Origin: DASZHJ01 sp963735465
Lineage (GTDB): Bacteria > Pseudomonadota > Alphaproteobacteria > ATCC43930 > CGMCC-115725
Assembly (NCBI GenBank): GCA_963735465.1
Contig: CAVTLA010000001.1
Span: 2,852,001 to 2,916,000, forward strand
Direction: 5' to 3'
Length of the DNA stretch: 64,000 nt
Shown: positions 8,046-16,139 of the stretch, in pieces
Layout of the letters: each line of letters begins with the position of its first letter
Numbering within the stretch: position 1 is the first letter of the stretch
Notes under the pieces: generated by a model
Databases searched by the model: none
What the model was told of the DNA's origin: nothing
The model's input: only the letters and a program-made list of their open reading frames with translations
Made by a program: the position numbers and the translations under genes

Positions 8046-8781
8046 ATGCAGCTACGCTTTCTCGGCAGCGGTGATGCCTTCGGCAGCGGCGGACGCTTTC
8101 ACACCTGCTTCCTCGTCACCGGCGAGCAGCACGCGATTCCTGATCGACGTCGGCGCCTCGTCGCTGATTGCCCTCAAGCGGTTCGGCATCGACCCCAACA
8201 GCATCGACATCATGCTGGTGAGCCATCTACATGGCGATCACTTCGGCGGGCTGCCGTTCTTCCTGCTGGACGCCCATCTCGTGAGCCGCCGCACCCGCCC
8301 GCTCACTTTGCTGGGACCACCAGGCTTCCGCGACCGGCTGCATCAGGCACAGGAGGTGTTCTTCCCCGGCTCCACGGGCATCGCGGCGAAATTTCCCCTG
8401 ACGCTGGTGGAGATGCCGGAGCAGGTCCCGCAGATGGTGGGGCCGGTGCGCGTCACGCCCTATCTGGTGGAGCATTATTCCGGCGCGCCGCCCTATGCGC
8501 TGCGCATCGAATGCGACGGGCGCGTCATCACCTATTCAGGCGACACGGAGTGGGTGGAGAACCTGGTGCCGGCCGCGCGGGGCGCCGACCTCTTCATTGT
8601 CGAGGCCTATTTCTTCGACAAGAAGATCAAGTACCACCTGGACTACGCGACCCTGCGTAGCCGCCTCGCCGACATCGGCGCCCGGCGCGTGGTGCTCACC
8701 CATATGAGCGCGGAACTGCTGGGCCGGCTCGGCGAGGTGGATCTCGACTGCGCCGAGGATGGGCTGGTGCTGGACCTTTGA
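8046..8781 (+). pseudogene. MBL-fold metallo-hydrolase, single-base frameshift
   Basis: RNase Z-like metallo-beta-lactamase-fold hydrolase. The first 28 residues (MQLRFLGSGDAFGSGG onward) are read from ATG 8046; the rest, starting TRFLIDVG, is read one base later, so there is one extra base near 8130. All later motifs are intact: SHLHGDHFGG (metal-binding HxHxDH), a distal His in VEHYSG, TYSGDTEW, and TRH-like LTHMS near the end. If repaired, the product is about 244 residues, a normal length. Both halves look well kept, so either a recent mutation or a sequence error is possible. The substrate is unknown. Confidence 0.8.
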
Positions 8782-8794
8782 AGGCCAGAAAGCA

Positions 8795-8820
8795 GAAGGC
8801 CGCCCCGGAGGGCGGCCTTC
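8795..8820. terminator. Bidirectional terminator between hydrolase and phasin genes
   Basis: A perfect 11-base-pair stem (GAAGGCCGCCC with GGGCGGCCTTC) with a four-base loop sits between two converging genes. Reading leftward it is followed by TGCTTTCT, a weak T-rich tail that would end the phasin transcript. Confidence 0.7.
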
Positions 8821-8851
8821 ACAATGAGCTTGGCCACGGACGCGAAGGCTA

Positions 8852-9286
8852 CTACTTGGACTTCTTCTTCGCGATCGTGCCCCACTCCTCGAGGCTCTCG
8901 GAGAAGCGCTTGTTCAGCACCTCGAAGGCCTCGGTCTGGGTCTTGCCGGCAAGCTCGACGATCTCGCGCGTGCCAGTCACGCTCTTCTCGAGCGCCTGCT
9001 TGGCGAACGCCGCCTGCTTCTGAAGCCGCTCCTCGGCGGTGCCGATGCTGGTCCAGTCGCGGACCAGGGAGGTGGCCTCGTCCATCGCGGTACGGGCGAA
9101 CTCGACCTGCCGCTTCGCGAGCTCCTGGAAGCCCTGTACGGCGAGCTGGTTCGCCTGGGTGAACGCCTCAAGATTCTTGCGCTGCGACGCCATCGCCGCC
9201 TCTACGTCGAGGCTGGCGAACGGGAAGCCGGCGAACAGCTTGCCGACCTCCGTCTCGAAAAACTTGCCGTTGACCATGGCCTGCAT
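8852..9286 (-). CDS. Phasin family protein
   Basis: Phasins coat polyhydroxyalkanoate granules and help control their number and size. The 144-residue product is almost wholly helical and charged, with phasin-type segments QRKNLEAFTQANQLAVQGFQE, EFARTAMDEA and EVLNKRFSESLEEW, and ends in a lysine-rich tail. The start may be ATG 9286 or the ATG three codons later at 9277, which has better ribosome-binding spacing. Two copies of a CTGC/GCAG motif upstream resemble PhaR sites, fitting granule-responsive control. No PHA synthase gene is in the window. Confidence 0.87.
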   Translation of the reverse strand: MQAMVNGKFFETEVGKLFAGFPFASLDVEAAMASQRKNLEAFTQANQLAVQGFQELAKRQVEFARTAMDEATSLVRDWTSIGTAEERLQKQAAFAKQALEKSVTGTREIVELAGKTQTEAFEVLNKRFSESLEEWGTIAKKKSK

Positions 9287-9311
9287 CCTATCTTACGTGG
9301 TTGAACCGAAT

Positions 9312-9326
9312 TGCTGCACTGCAGCA
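9312..9326. promoter_or_regulatory. PhaR-like operator, copy 1
   Basis: A near-perfect palindrome TGCTGCACTGCAGCA, containing CTGC-N3-GCAG, lies 26 bases upstream of the phasin start. This pattern matches the TGC-rich sites reported for the PHA-responsive repressor PhaR in alphaproteobacteria. The binding is inferred. Confidence 0.6.
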
Positions 9327-9382
9327 TGGCGGGAATATGGCTGCCGGACCCCATGCCGTCAAGCGTTTTGGCAGATTTATTT

Positions 9383-9394
9383 TGCAGTGCAGCA
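9383..9394. promoter_or_regulatory. PhaR-like operator, copy 2
   Basis: TGCAGTGCAGCA is the reverse complement of the core of copy 1 (one contiguous 12-base match), placed about 70 bases farther upstream of the phasin gene. An AT-rich patch between about 9375 and 9383 (ATTTATTTT) could hold the phasin promoter, so this copy would sit at or above its -35 region. Confidence 0.5.
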
Positions 9395-9530
9395 TAGATC
9401 GTTGCCGCACTGCCAGAAAGGTTAACGAGATGGTTGCCGCGGGTCCAGGACTCTCTAGATATGCGAGTTCGAGGTCCCTTTTCGGTCACATCGGAGGCTA
9501 TCCTCGGATCGGCACGAACCGGAGGTAGGC

Positions 9531-9980
9531 ATGCCCGTATTCCAGGCCCAGGACCCCGACTATGAGGCCCGCGTGCGGGACAGCTTCGCCCGCCAGACGC
9601 TCATGACCACCATCGGCTCGCGGTTGACCCTGGTGACGCCGGGACGGGTCGAGATCCAGCTGCCCTACCGCGCCGACCTCACCCAGCAGCACGGTTTTCT
9701 TCACGCCGGCATTACCAGCGCCATCGCGGATACCGCCGGCGGCTATGCCGGCTACACCCTATTCCCGGCCGGAAGCTCCGTGCTCACCGTGGAGTTCAAG
9801 ATCAACTTGACGGCGCCGGCCGCCGGCGAGTGCTTTCTCGCCATCGGCGAAGTGCTGAAGCCCGGCCGCACCCTCTGCATCTGCCACCTGGAGGTGCTGG
9901 GGATCACCGGCGAGACGCGGACCACCGTCGCCGTGGGCCAGCAGACGCTCTTCTGTCTCGAGGATCGGCCGGACCACTGA
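9531..9980 (+). CDS. PaaI-family hotdog thioesterase
   Basis: Acyl-CoA thioesterase of the hotdog fold, 149 residues, cytosolic. It has QQHGFLHAGITSAIADTAGGYAGY near residues 47-70, which is the PaaI active-site region with the conserved HxG and Asp, then LTVEFKINLTAPAAG and a strand GITGETRTTVAVGQQTLF. Length and motifs fit the family well; the substrate chain is unknown, though phenylacetyl-CoA-type or short acyl-CoA esters are usual. The gene stands alone on its strand and converges on a TetR gene. Confidence 0.87.
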   Translation: MPVFQAQDPDYEARVRDSFARQTLMTTIGSRLTLVTPGRVEIQLPYRADLTQQHGFLHAGITSAIADTAGGYAGYTLFPAGSSVLTVEFKINLTAPAAGECFLAIGEVLKPGRTLCICHLEVLGITGETRTTVAVGQQTLFCLEDRPDH

Positions 9981-10002
9981 GGCCCGCAAGCGCGCGGCCC
10001 CG

Positions 10003-10632
10003 TCAGGATGCGGCGCGCTCGGTATTCCCGGCGCGGCCGAACGGCCCCGGCACGAGGCCGAGCCAGGGCCCCGCCTGGCGCAGGCGACGATCGAGCGCCG
10101 CCATGGTCTTGGCAAGATCGGCGCTCTCGTCGCCGAAGAACACCGGCATGATGGAGAGGTAGAGCAGCACAAGCGCGCGCACGCGAAGCCGCCCGCGCAG
10201 ACCGGCGCTGCCGACACCGGCGGCCTCTAGCATCCACGCCATGGATCGCAGCAGCGCCGGCGCGCTGCACAGCGCCGTCGGCGGATCGGCGACGAGATCG
10301 CGCGCCATGGTGCGGAGCGCCGCGCGATGCGGCTTCAGCGCATCGAACCGCCGCATCAGGATCTCGAACAGACGATCCCGCGGCGTCTCCTCGGCATCCG
10401 CCGGCGTCGCCAACACCTCGGCGTCAGTGCGGCCCATGAGACCGCGGAGGATCGCGGCACGCGAGGTGAACTCGCCGTAGACCTCGCCGAGGGGAAGCCC
10501 CGCCTCGGCCGCGATCGCGCCGAGGGAGGCACCGCGCCAGCCAGTCCGGCCGGCAAGACCGAGCGCGGCATCGAGAATCCGGTCGCGGGGCGTGCTCGCC
10601 CGCGCCTTCGCTCGCTTGGTTCGCTTTGCCAT
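10003..10632 (-). CDS. TetR family transcriptional regulator
   Basis: One-component repressor of 209 residues. The N-terminal helix-turn-helix reads STPRDRILDAALGLAGRTGWRGASLGAIAAEAGLPLGEVYGEF in pieces that match TetR DNA-binding domains, preceded by a short basic arm (MAKRTKRAKAR). The larger C-terminal ligand domain is Ala/Leu-rich and not diagnostic. The gene converges on the thioesterase and lies upstream of nothing obvious on its strand, so its target is not clear. COQ9-like proteins share this fold, but the fit is poorer than to TetR. Confidence 0.78.
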   Translation of the reverse strand: MAKRTKRAKARASTPRDRILDAALGLAGRTGWRGASLGAIAAEAGLPLGEVYGEFTSRAAILRGLMGRTDAEVLATPADAEETPRDRLFEILMRRFDALKPHRAALRTMARDLVADPPTALCSAPALLRSMAWMLEAAGVGSAGLRGRLRVRALVLLYLSIMPVFFGDESADLAKTMAALDRRLRQAGPWLGLVPGPFGRAGNTERAAS

Positions 10633-10731
10633 GGCGGCGTCCTCCTCCCGAAGAGTGTACCGGGATGCGCTTCCGGCGCAAATCGCGCCTCCGCGAGGTC
10701 GCCGGCGCCGGCGCCGGCTCTCCGAACCGAA

Positions 10732-11208
10732 CTATTTGACCGGCATTACCGTTCCGCCGGTCAGGCGCTCGAGTTCCGCGGCGGTGAGCTCGAACACCGC
10801 ATGGGGGTGCCCGGCCGCCGCCCAGAGACTGGCATACTGCCGGAGATCCTCGTCGATGAAGATGCGCGGCGGCGTCGCATGGCCGACGGGCGCGACGCCG
10901 CCGATGGCATAGCCCGTCATGTCGCGCACGAAGGATGCATCGGCCTTGCCGATGGGCTCGCCAAGGGCAGCGGCGATCTTCTGCTCGTCGACGCGATTGA
11001 CGCCGCTGGCGATGACCAGGACGGGCTTGCCGGTCCGGGTACGGAAGATCAGCGACTTCGCGATCTGGGCCACGGTGCAGCCGATGACGGCGGCGGCGTC
11101 CGCGGCGGTGCGCGCCGTCGCCGGGAACTGCCGCACTGTCGCCGTCGAGCCCGATGCACGCAACAGCTCCTGCACCCGCTGGGCCGCGGGGCTCAAAGTC
11201 TCGCTCAT
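10732..11208 (-). CDS. YbaK/ProX-type aminoacyl-tRNA deacylase
   Basis: Trans-editing domain that clears mischarged tRNA, for example Cys-tRNA(Pro) or Ala-tRNA(Pro). The 158-residue product shows IAKSLIFRTRTGKPVLVIASG with the key lysine, EPIGKADASFVRDMTGYAIGGVAPVGH, and the ending WAAAGHPHAVFELT, the standard YbaK pattern. It is the last gene of a minus-strand set ubiK-ybjN-proC-ybaK, 51 bases after proC. The exact tRNA specificity cannot be assigned from sequence. Confidence 0.9.
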   Translation of the reverse strand: MSETLSPAAQRVQELLRASGSTATVRQFPATARTAADAAAVIGCTVAQIAKSLIFRTRTGKPVLVIASGVNRVDEQKIAAALGEPIGKADASFVRDMTGYAIGGVAPVGHATPPRIFIDEDLRQYASLWAAAGHPHAVFELTAAELERLTGGTVMPVK

Positions 11209-11259
11209 GGAGGTGATCCGCCGAAGTTCAGATATCGGCCGAGTCTAATCCGCCGGCGC

Positions 11260-12087
11260 CTAGTCCGCCAGTTCGCGCGAGCGCCGCGCCGCCGCCGCCA
11301 CCGCCTTGACCATCAGCGGCTCGAGGCCGTCGGCCGCCATCAGCACATCGAGGGCGGCGCGGGTCGTGCCGCCGGGGCTGGTGACGGCCTCGCGCAGCCG
11401 GGAGGCCGGCTCGTGGGAAAGACGGGCAAGCTCCCCCGACCCAGCGACGGTGGCGAGCGCCAGCCGCGTCGCCAGATCCGCCGGCAGTCCCGCCGCGACG
11501 CCGGCTTTGGCGAGACATTCGATGAGCAGGAACACGTAAGCGGGGCCGCTGCCGGAAACCGCTGTCACCGCGTCGATCAGCGCCTCGTCCTCGACCCATC
11601 CGACCTCGCCCACCGCCGACAGCAGCATGTCGGCAAGGCGCCGCTGCGTCGGTGTGGCGCGCGGATTGGCGCAGGCGACGGTGATGCCGCGCCCTACTGC
11701 CGCCGGCGTGTTCGGCATCGCGCGCACGACGGCGGCCTCGTCTTCAAGATGACGCGCGAAATAGGCCAGCGTCTTTCCGGCTGCGATCGAGAGGAACAGC
11801 GTCCGCCCGGCGTAGCGCTTGTAGGGCGGTACGATCGCGTCCATGCCTTGCGGCTTCACCGCGAAGACGATGACGTCGGGCAGGAAGGTCGTGGGAATCT
11901 CGTCGAATCTCTTGCGATGCTCCACCAGGCGGTCGCCCAGGAAGCTTTCGACGCCGGCGCCGGGCTCCACGACGATCACGTGGCGGGCCGCGCCGCGCTC
12001 CAGCCAGCCCTTCAACAAGGCGCCACCCATCTTCCCGCAGCCAACCAGCAGCAGGATCGTCGCGGGCGGCTTGCCGCCCGCCGTCAT
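11260..12087 (-). CDS. proC: Pyrroline-5-carboxylate reductase
   Basis: Last enzyme of proline synthesis, reducing 1-pyrroline-5-carboxylate with NAD(P)H. The 275-residue product begins MTAGGKPPATILLLVGCGKMGG with the Rossmann glycine motif; AVKPQ, RAMPNTPAAVGRG and the C-terminal signature with VSGSGPAYVFLLIE and SPGGTTRAALDVL are all present. ATG 12087 shares one base with the ybjN stop (TGATG), so translation is coupled. A longer reading frame exists upstream inside ybjN but has no family resemblance. Confidence 0.95.
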   Translation of the reverse strand: MTAGGKPPATILLLVGCGKMGGALLKGWLERGAARHVIVVEPGAGVESFLGDRLVEHRKRFDEIPTTFLPDVIVFAVKPQGMDAIVPPYKRYAGRTLFLSIAAGKTLAYFARHLEDEAAVVRAMPNTPAAVGRGITVACANPRATPTQRRLADMLLSAVGEVGWVEDEALIDAVTAVSGSGPAYVFLLIECLAKAGVAAGLPADLATRLALATVAGSGELARLSHEPASRLREAVTSPGGTTRAALDVLMAADGLEPLMVKAVAAAARRSRELAD

Positions 12088-12587
12088 CACGCCTCGCCCA
12101 TGGGATCGATCATGGCGGCGGTGATCGCATCCTCCGCGCCGCGACCGCCCCAGACGACCAGCTGGAAGGCGGGATAGAAGCGCTCGCACTCCGTCAGGGC
12201 GATGTCCACGAGATCCTCCAGCTGCTCGACGCTGGCACCCAGCGCTCCGCGCAGCAGCACGCCATGCCGGAAGCAGGGCGACGGATCATCCGCGCCGAGG
12301 TCGAAATGCCCGATCCACATCTTCTCGTTCACCGCCGCCAGCAATTCATAGACGCCACCGCGCCGTCCCTTCGGCACCTTCATGTCAAAGCCGCATGAGA
12401 AGTGCAGTGCGCTGGTGTGCTGCTGCCACAGGAAGAACATCCGATAGTCGCACCAGCGGCCGGAGACCTCCACCACCATCTCCTCGTCGCTGGCCCGATC
12501 ATGCGCCCACTCATTGGCTTGCACGATCTCCTCGAGAAGGTCGATCGGATTGGTCGCCGCCGCCAATTCAATCGTGATCTCGGACAT
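12087..12587 (-). CDS. YbjN domain-containing protein
   Basis: Protein of 166 residues with the YbjN fold (type III secretion chaperone-like) and no known catalytic role. Landmarks are NPIDLLEEIVQANEW near residue 13, EEMVVEVSGRWCDYRMFFLWQ, LHFSCGFDMKVP and the C-terminal ERFYPAFQLVVWGG. The pairing of this gene with proC is common in alphaproteobacteria; the reason is not known. It is preceded by ubiK on the same strand after 183 bases, and its stop overlaps the proC start. Confidence 0.85.
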   Translation of the reverse strand: MSEITIELAAATNPIDLLEEIVQANEWAHDRASDEEMVVEVSGRWCDYRMFFLWQQHTSALHFSCGFDMKVPKGRRGGVYELLAAVNEKMWIGHFDLGADDPSPCFRHGVLLRGALGASVEQLEDLVDIALTECERFYPAFQLVVWGGRGAEDAITAAMIDPMGEA

Positions 12588-12720
12588 GGCGCCCTCCCTG
12601 CTGCGCAGCGCACCGGGACGTCGAGCACGCAGGCGAGCGCCCTCGACATCTGGTGGCTGAATCCCCCGAACCTACCATAAGCTGTAGGGTGCCAAAGCGG
12701 GGGGACCCACGCAAGGCTAG

Positions 12721-12759
12721 ATTTTGTGGAACGCCGTCATCAGCCCACAAAATATGTGG
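12721..12759. repeat. Nested inverted repeat between ubiK and ybjN
   Basis: ATTTTGTGG (12721-12729) is matched perfectly by CCACAAAAT (12745-12753), and the second arm starts a further palindrome CCACA-AAATA-TGTGG ending at 12759. On the minus strand it lies just past the ubiK stop and before ybjN. It could be a terminator, a processing site or an operator for ybjN-proC; no T run is evident. Confidence 0.5.
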
Positions 12760-12770
12760 ATGACAGAGAC

Positions 12771-13088
12771 TTAGTCGGCGTCACCAGCGGGCGGCTTGGT
12801 TCCAGCGCTCGACTGCGTGCGGCTCGGCTTTCGCCGCGGCTCGGCGGCGAGCCCGGCCTCGAGCGCCGCCAGTCGCTCGGCGAGACGTTCCTGCTCGGCG
12901 CGTGCCTTCGCGACCATTCCCTGCACCGCCTCGAACTCCTCCCGGCGCACCAGGTTCATGCGGTCGAGGATGCGCTGGAACTGATCGTGCATCCGGGCCT
13001 CGACCTCCTCGCGCATACCCGTGAGGGCGCCGAGCGCCCCGGTGGCCACGCGGGCGAGATCGTCGAGGAGTCGCTTGTCGCTCGGCAT
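12771..13088 (-). CDS. ubiK: UbiK family ubiquinone synthesis accessory factor
   Basis: Short coiled-coil protein (105 residues, BMFP domain, formerly YqiC) that helps the aerobic ubiquinone assembly complex. It has KRLLDDLARVATGALGALTG, MREEVEARMHDQFQRILDRMN and the heptad-rich RREEFEAVQGMVAKARAEQERLAERLAALE. ATG 13088 is chosen because AAGGAGG lies just before it on the minus strand; a frame extended upstream carries only low-complexity Arg/Pro residues. It starts the ubiK-ybjN-proC-ybaK set and is divergent from rfaD. Confidence 0.9.
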   Translation of the reverse strand: MPSDKRLLDDLARVATGALGALTGMREEVEARMHDQFQRILDRMNLVRREEFEAVQGMVAKARAEQERLAERLAALEAGLAAEPRRKPSRTQSSAGTKPPAGDAD

Positions 13089-13249
13089 TGAGGGCCTCCT
13101 TCGCGGCGGCTGCCGCATCTGCAAGAGATAGGCGATAGGCGCTCTCCGCGCCACCGCAGAACGTTCTTCACCGCGCCTGGAAAACAGGCGTTGCGATCGG
13201 AGCGCGAGGCCCTATAACACCGGCAGACCGCATCTGGGGCTCGGACGAC

Positions 13250-14236
13250 ATGATCGTCATTACCGGCGGCGCCGGCTTCATCGGATCGAATTTGGCGGCG
13301 GCGCTGGAGGAGCGCCGGGAGCGGGATATCGTGATCTGCGACCGGCTGGGCAGCGACGACAAATGGCGCAACCTCGCCAAGCGCGAGATCGCGCACCTCG
13401 TCCCGCCCGAGCGACTGCTGGATTTCCTCGACGATCACGCCCACGACATCCACGTGATCTTCCATCTCGGCGCGATCTCCTCGACCCTGGAGACCGACGC
13501 GGACCTGATCGTCGCCAATAATTTCACCCTCTCTCACGAGCTCTGGAGCTGGTGCGCGGCACGCGGCGCGCGCTTTTTCTATGCCTCCTCGGCGTCGACC
13601 TACGGCGGCGGCGACGCCGGCTTCGACGACGTCAGCTCCTCGGCGGCGCTGGCGCGGCTGCGTCCGCTGAACGCCTATGGCTGGTCCAAGCACCTGTTCG
13701 ACCGCCGGGTCGTGCGCCTGGTGGAGCGCGGCGGGCTCAAGCCGGCGCAGTGGGTCGGCTGCAAGTTTTTCAACGTCTACGGGCCCAACGAGTACCACAA
13801 GGGCGCGCTGCGCAGCGTCGCGCACCAGATCTACCCCCTCGCCAAGGCCGGCAAGCCGGCGCAGCTCTTCCGCTCCTACAAAGACGGCGTCGCCGACGGC
13901 GGCCAGCAGCGCGACTTCGTCTATGTCCGCGACTGCGTCGACATGCTGGTCTGGCTCTACGATCATCCCGAGGTGAGCGGACTCTTCAACATGGGGAGCG
14001 GCAAGGCGCGGAGCTTCGCCGACCTCGCCGCCGCGGTCTATCGGGCCGTGGGGCGCGAGCCGATGATCGATTATGTCGAGATGCCTCCGGCGCTCCGCGA
14101 GCGCTACCAGTACTTCACCGAGGCCTCGATGACGAAGCTCCACGGCGTCGGCTACCCCCAGCCGGCCACCTCCCTGGAGGACGGTGTCGCGCACTATATC
14201 CAGACCTACCTCGGCACCGACGATCCCTATCACTGA
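13250..14236 (+). CDS. rfaD: ADP-glyceromanno-heptose 6-epimerase
   Basis: Last step of ADP-L-glycero-beta-D-manno-heptose synthesis for the lipopolysaccharide inner core. The 328-residue extended-SDR protein has TGGAGFIGSNLA near residues 5-16, the catalytic YGWSK motif (NAYGWSKHLFD) near residue 142, and the HldD-specific VGCKFFNVYGPNEYHKG and QQRDFVYVRDCVDM. Length is normal. Its TGA shares one base with the lgt start. The gene indicates that the organism makes heptose-containing LPS. Confidence 0.94.
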   Translation: MIVITGGAGFIGSNLAAALEERRERDIVICDRLGSDDKWRNLAKREIAHLVPPERLLDFLDDHAHDIHVIFHLGAISSTLETDADLIVANNFTLSHELWSWCAARGARFFYASSASTYGGGDAGFDDVSSSAALARLRPLNAYGWSKHLFDRRVVRLVERGGLKPAQWVGCKFFNVYGPNEYHKGALRSVAHQIYPLAKAGKPAQLFRSYKDGVADGGQQRDFVYVRDCVDMLVWLYDHPEVSGLFNMGSGKARSFADLAAAVYRAVGREPMIDYVEMPPALRERYQYFTEASMTKLHGVGYPQPATSLEDGVAHYIQTYLGTDDPYH

Positions 14237-15045
14237 TGCTCACCATTCCGTTTCCTGCGATCGATCCGATTCTGATCGCGATCGGTCCCTTTGCGATCCG
14301 CTGGTACGCGCTCGCCTATATCGTCGGGCTGCTGATCGGCTGGCGCTATTGCGTGTCAATCGCCCGCCGCCCGCCCAAGGTCATCGACCCGCCGCTGCTC
14401 GACGACTTCCTGGTCTGGGTCACCCTCGGCGTGGTGCTGGGTGGACGCACAGGCTACGTGCTGTTCTACAACCTGCCCTATTACAGCGAGCACCCGCTCC
14501 AGGCGCTCGAGCTCTGGAAGGGCGGCATGTCCTTTCATGGCGGCGCCGCCGGCGTCATTGCCGCGCTCATCCTCTTCACGCGAAAGCACGGGATCGACTG
14601 GGTGCGCCTGGGCGATCTCCTGGTCTGCTCGGTTCCGATCGGACTGTTCTTCGGACGCCTCGCGAACTTCATCAACGGCGAGCTGTTCGGCCGACCGACC
14701 GATGTCCCCTGGGCCATGGTCTTTCCCAGCGACCCCGAGCAGCTGCCGCGCCATCCGAGCCAGCTCTACGAGGCCGGCCTCGAGGGCGTGGCGCTGTTCA
14801 CCGTGCTGTTCATCCTGCAGCGCTTCACCTCGGCGCGAGAGCGCCGCGGCCTGATCGCCGGCGTGTTCCTCATGGGCTACGGCCTCGCGCGCATCACCGT
14901 CGAATTCTTCCGTGAGCCGGACCGCCAGCTCGGATACCTCGTCGGCGGCATCACCATGGGACAGCTGCTGTCGCTGCCGCTGGTCGTCGTCGGCGCCGCG
15001 ATGATCTGGTACGCACTCCGGACGGCGCCGCAGCCGCGGCAATGA
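14236..15045 (+). CDS. lgt: Prolipoprotein diacylglyceryl transferase
   Basis: Inner-membrane enzyme that moves diacylglycerol to the lipobox cysteine of prolipoproteins. The 269-residue product has several membrane spans and the Lgt signature GRLANFINGELFGRPT around residue 138, preceded by GGMSFHGGAAGV and followed by HPSQLYEA, all with conserved functional residues. ATG 14236 overlaps the rfaD stop by one base. The following methyltransferase starts within its last four bases, so rfaD, lgt, the methyltransferase and pgeF read as one operon. Confidence 0.95.
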   Translation: MLTIPFPAIDPILIAIGPFAIRWYALAYIVGLLIGWRYCVSIARRPPKVIDPPLLDDFLVWVTLGVVLGGRTGYVLFYNLPYYSEHPLQALELWKGGMSFHGGAAGVIAALILFTRKHGIDWVRLGDLLVCSVPIGLFFGRLANFINGELFGRPTDVPWAMVFPSDPEQLPRHPSQLYEAGLEGVALFTVLFILQRFTSARERRGLIAGVFLMGYGLARITVEFFREPDRQLGYLVGGITMGQLLSLPLVVVGAAMIWYALRTAPQPRQ

Positions 15046-16139
15046 CGGAGCTGGCGGAGCTCATCGCACGCCGGATCCGGGCGACCGGGCCCCTGACCGT
15101 CGCCGAATTCATGGCCGAGGCGCTGCAGCATCCGCGTTTGGGCTATTACGTCACCCGCGATCCTCTCGGCGCCAAGGGCGACTTCGTCACCGCGCCGGAG
15201 ATCAGCCAGATCTTCGGCGAGCTGATCGGGCTCTGGTGCACCGATACCTGGGCGCGGATCGGACGCCCCGACCCGGCACTCCTCGCCGAGCTCGGACCCG
15301 GCCGCGGCACGCTGATGGCGGACGCATTGCGCGCCCTCGCCGTCGCAGCGGAATTCCGCACGGCGCTCCGCCTGCATCTCGTGGAGACCAGTCCCGCCCT
15401 CAGATCGCTGCAGGCCCAGGCCCTCGCCGCCGCCGCACCCGCCTGGCACGATCGCCTGGACACCCTGCCGCCGGGACCGCTGCTGCTCGTCGCCAACGAG
15501 TTCCTGGACGCGCTGCCGATCCGGCAATTCGAGCGCCGTGCCACCGGCTGGCACGAGCGGCGGATCGGTCTCGCGGCGGATGGTGCCGGCTTCGCCTTCG
15601 TGTCCGACCCCGCCCCCAGCGCCACGGCGGCGTTGGTCCCGCACTCGCTCGCCGCGGCGCCGCCGGGAAGCATCGCCGAGGTCTGCCCCGCGGCCCTCGC
15701 TCTGGCCGCTGCCATCGGCGAGCGCCTCAAGCATAGTGGTGGCGCCGCGCTCTTCATCGACTACGGGCATTCGGCGAGCGCCTGCGGCGACACGCTGCAG
15801 GCGGTCCGCGGCCACGCCTATCATCCCGCGTTGAGGGACCCGGGAAGCGCGGATCTCACGTCGCACGTGGATTTCGCTGCCTTCGCCGCCGCTGCCCGTG
15901 CCGCCGGCGCCAGGGTCCATGGCCCCGTGACCCAGCGCGACTTCCTGCGGGCGCTCGGCATCGAGGCGCGAGCAGCGCGGCTGCGCGAGCGGGCGACTCC
16001 GGCGCAAGCGGCGACGATCGAGAGCAGCGTGCATCGCTTGATCGACGGCGCGGAAATGGGCACGCTCTTCAAGGTGATCGCGCTCACGGGCGCGGATGCG
16101 CCGACGCCCGCAGGATTCCCGGAGACCGCCGCCCCATGA
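15042..16139 (+). CDS. MidA/NDUFAF7-like SAM-dependent methyltransferase
   Basis: Class I methyltransferase of the DUF185 family (365 residues), homologous to the mitochondrial protein NDUFAF7, which methylates an arginine of a complex I subunit. Motifs are GAKGDFVTAPEISQIFGE near residues 44-61, the SAM loop LAELGPGRGTLMADALRAL near residue 84, NEFLDALPIRQFER and FIDYGHSAS. It lies between lgt and pgeF, a placement common in alphaproteobacteria. A role in complex I assembly is by homology only; no nuo genes are in the window. Confidence 0.88.
   Translation: MTELAELIARRIRATGPLTVAEFMAEALQHPRLGYYVTRDPLGAKGDFVTAPEISQIFGELIGLWCTDTWARIGRPDPALLAELGPGRGTLMADALRALAVAAEFRTALRLHLVETSPALRSLQAQALAAAAPAWHDRLDTLPPGPLLLVANEFLDALPIRQFERRATGWHERRIGLAADGAGFAFVSDPAPSATAALVPHSLAAAPPGSIAEVCPAALALAAAIGERLKHSGGAALFIDYGHSASACGDTLQAVRGHAYHPALRDPGSADLTSHVDFAAFAAAARAAGARVHGPVTQRDFLRALGIEARAARLRERATPAQAATIESSVHRLIDGAEMGTLFKVIALTGADAPTPAGFPETAAP

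Noticed and set aside
12088..12189. Upstream extension of proC
   Set aside because: The extra residues are Arg/Gly-rich, overlap ybjN and lack family resemblance; ATG 12087 is coupled to the ybjN stop.
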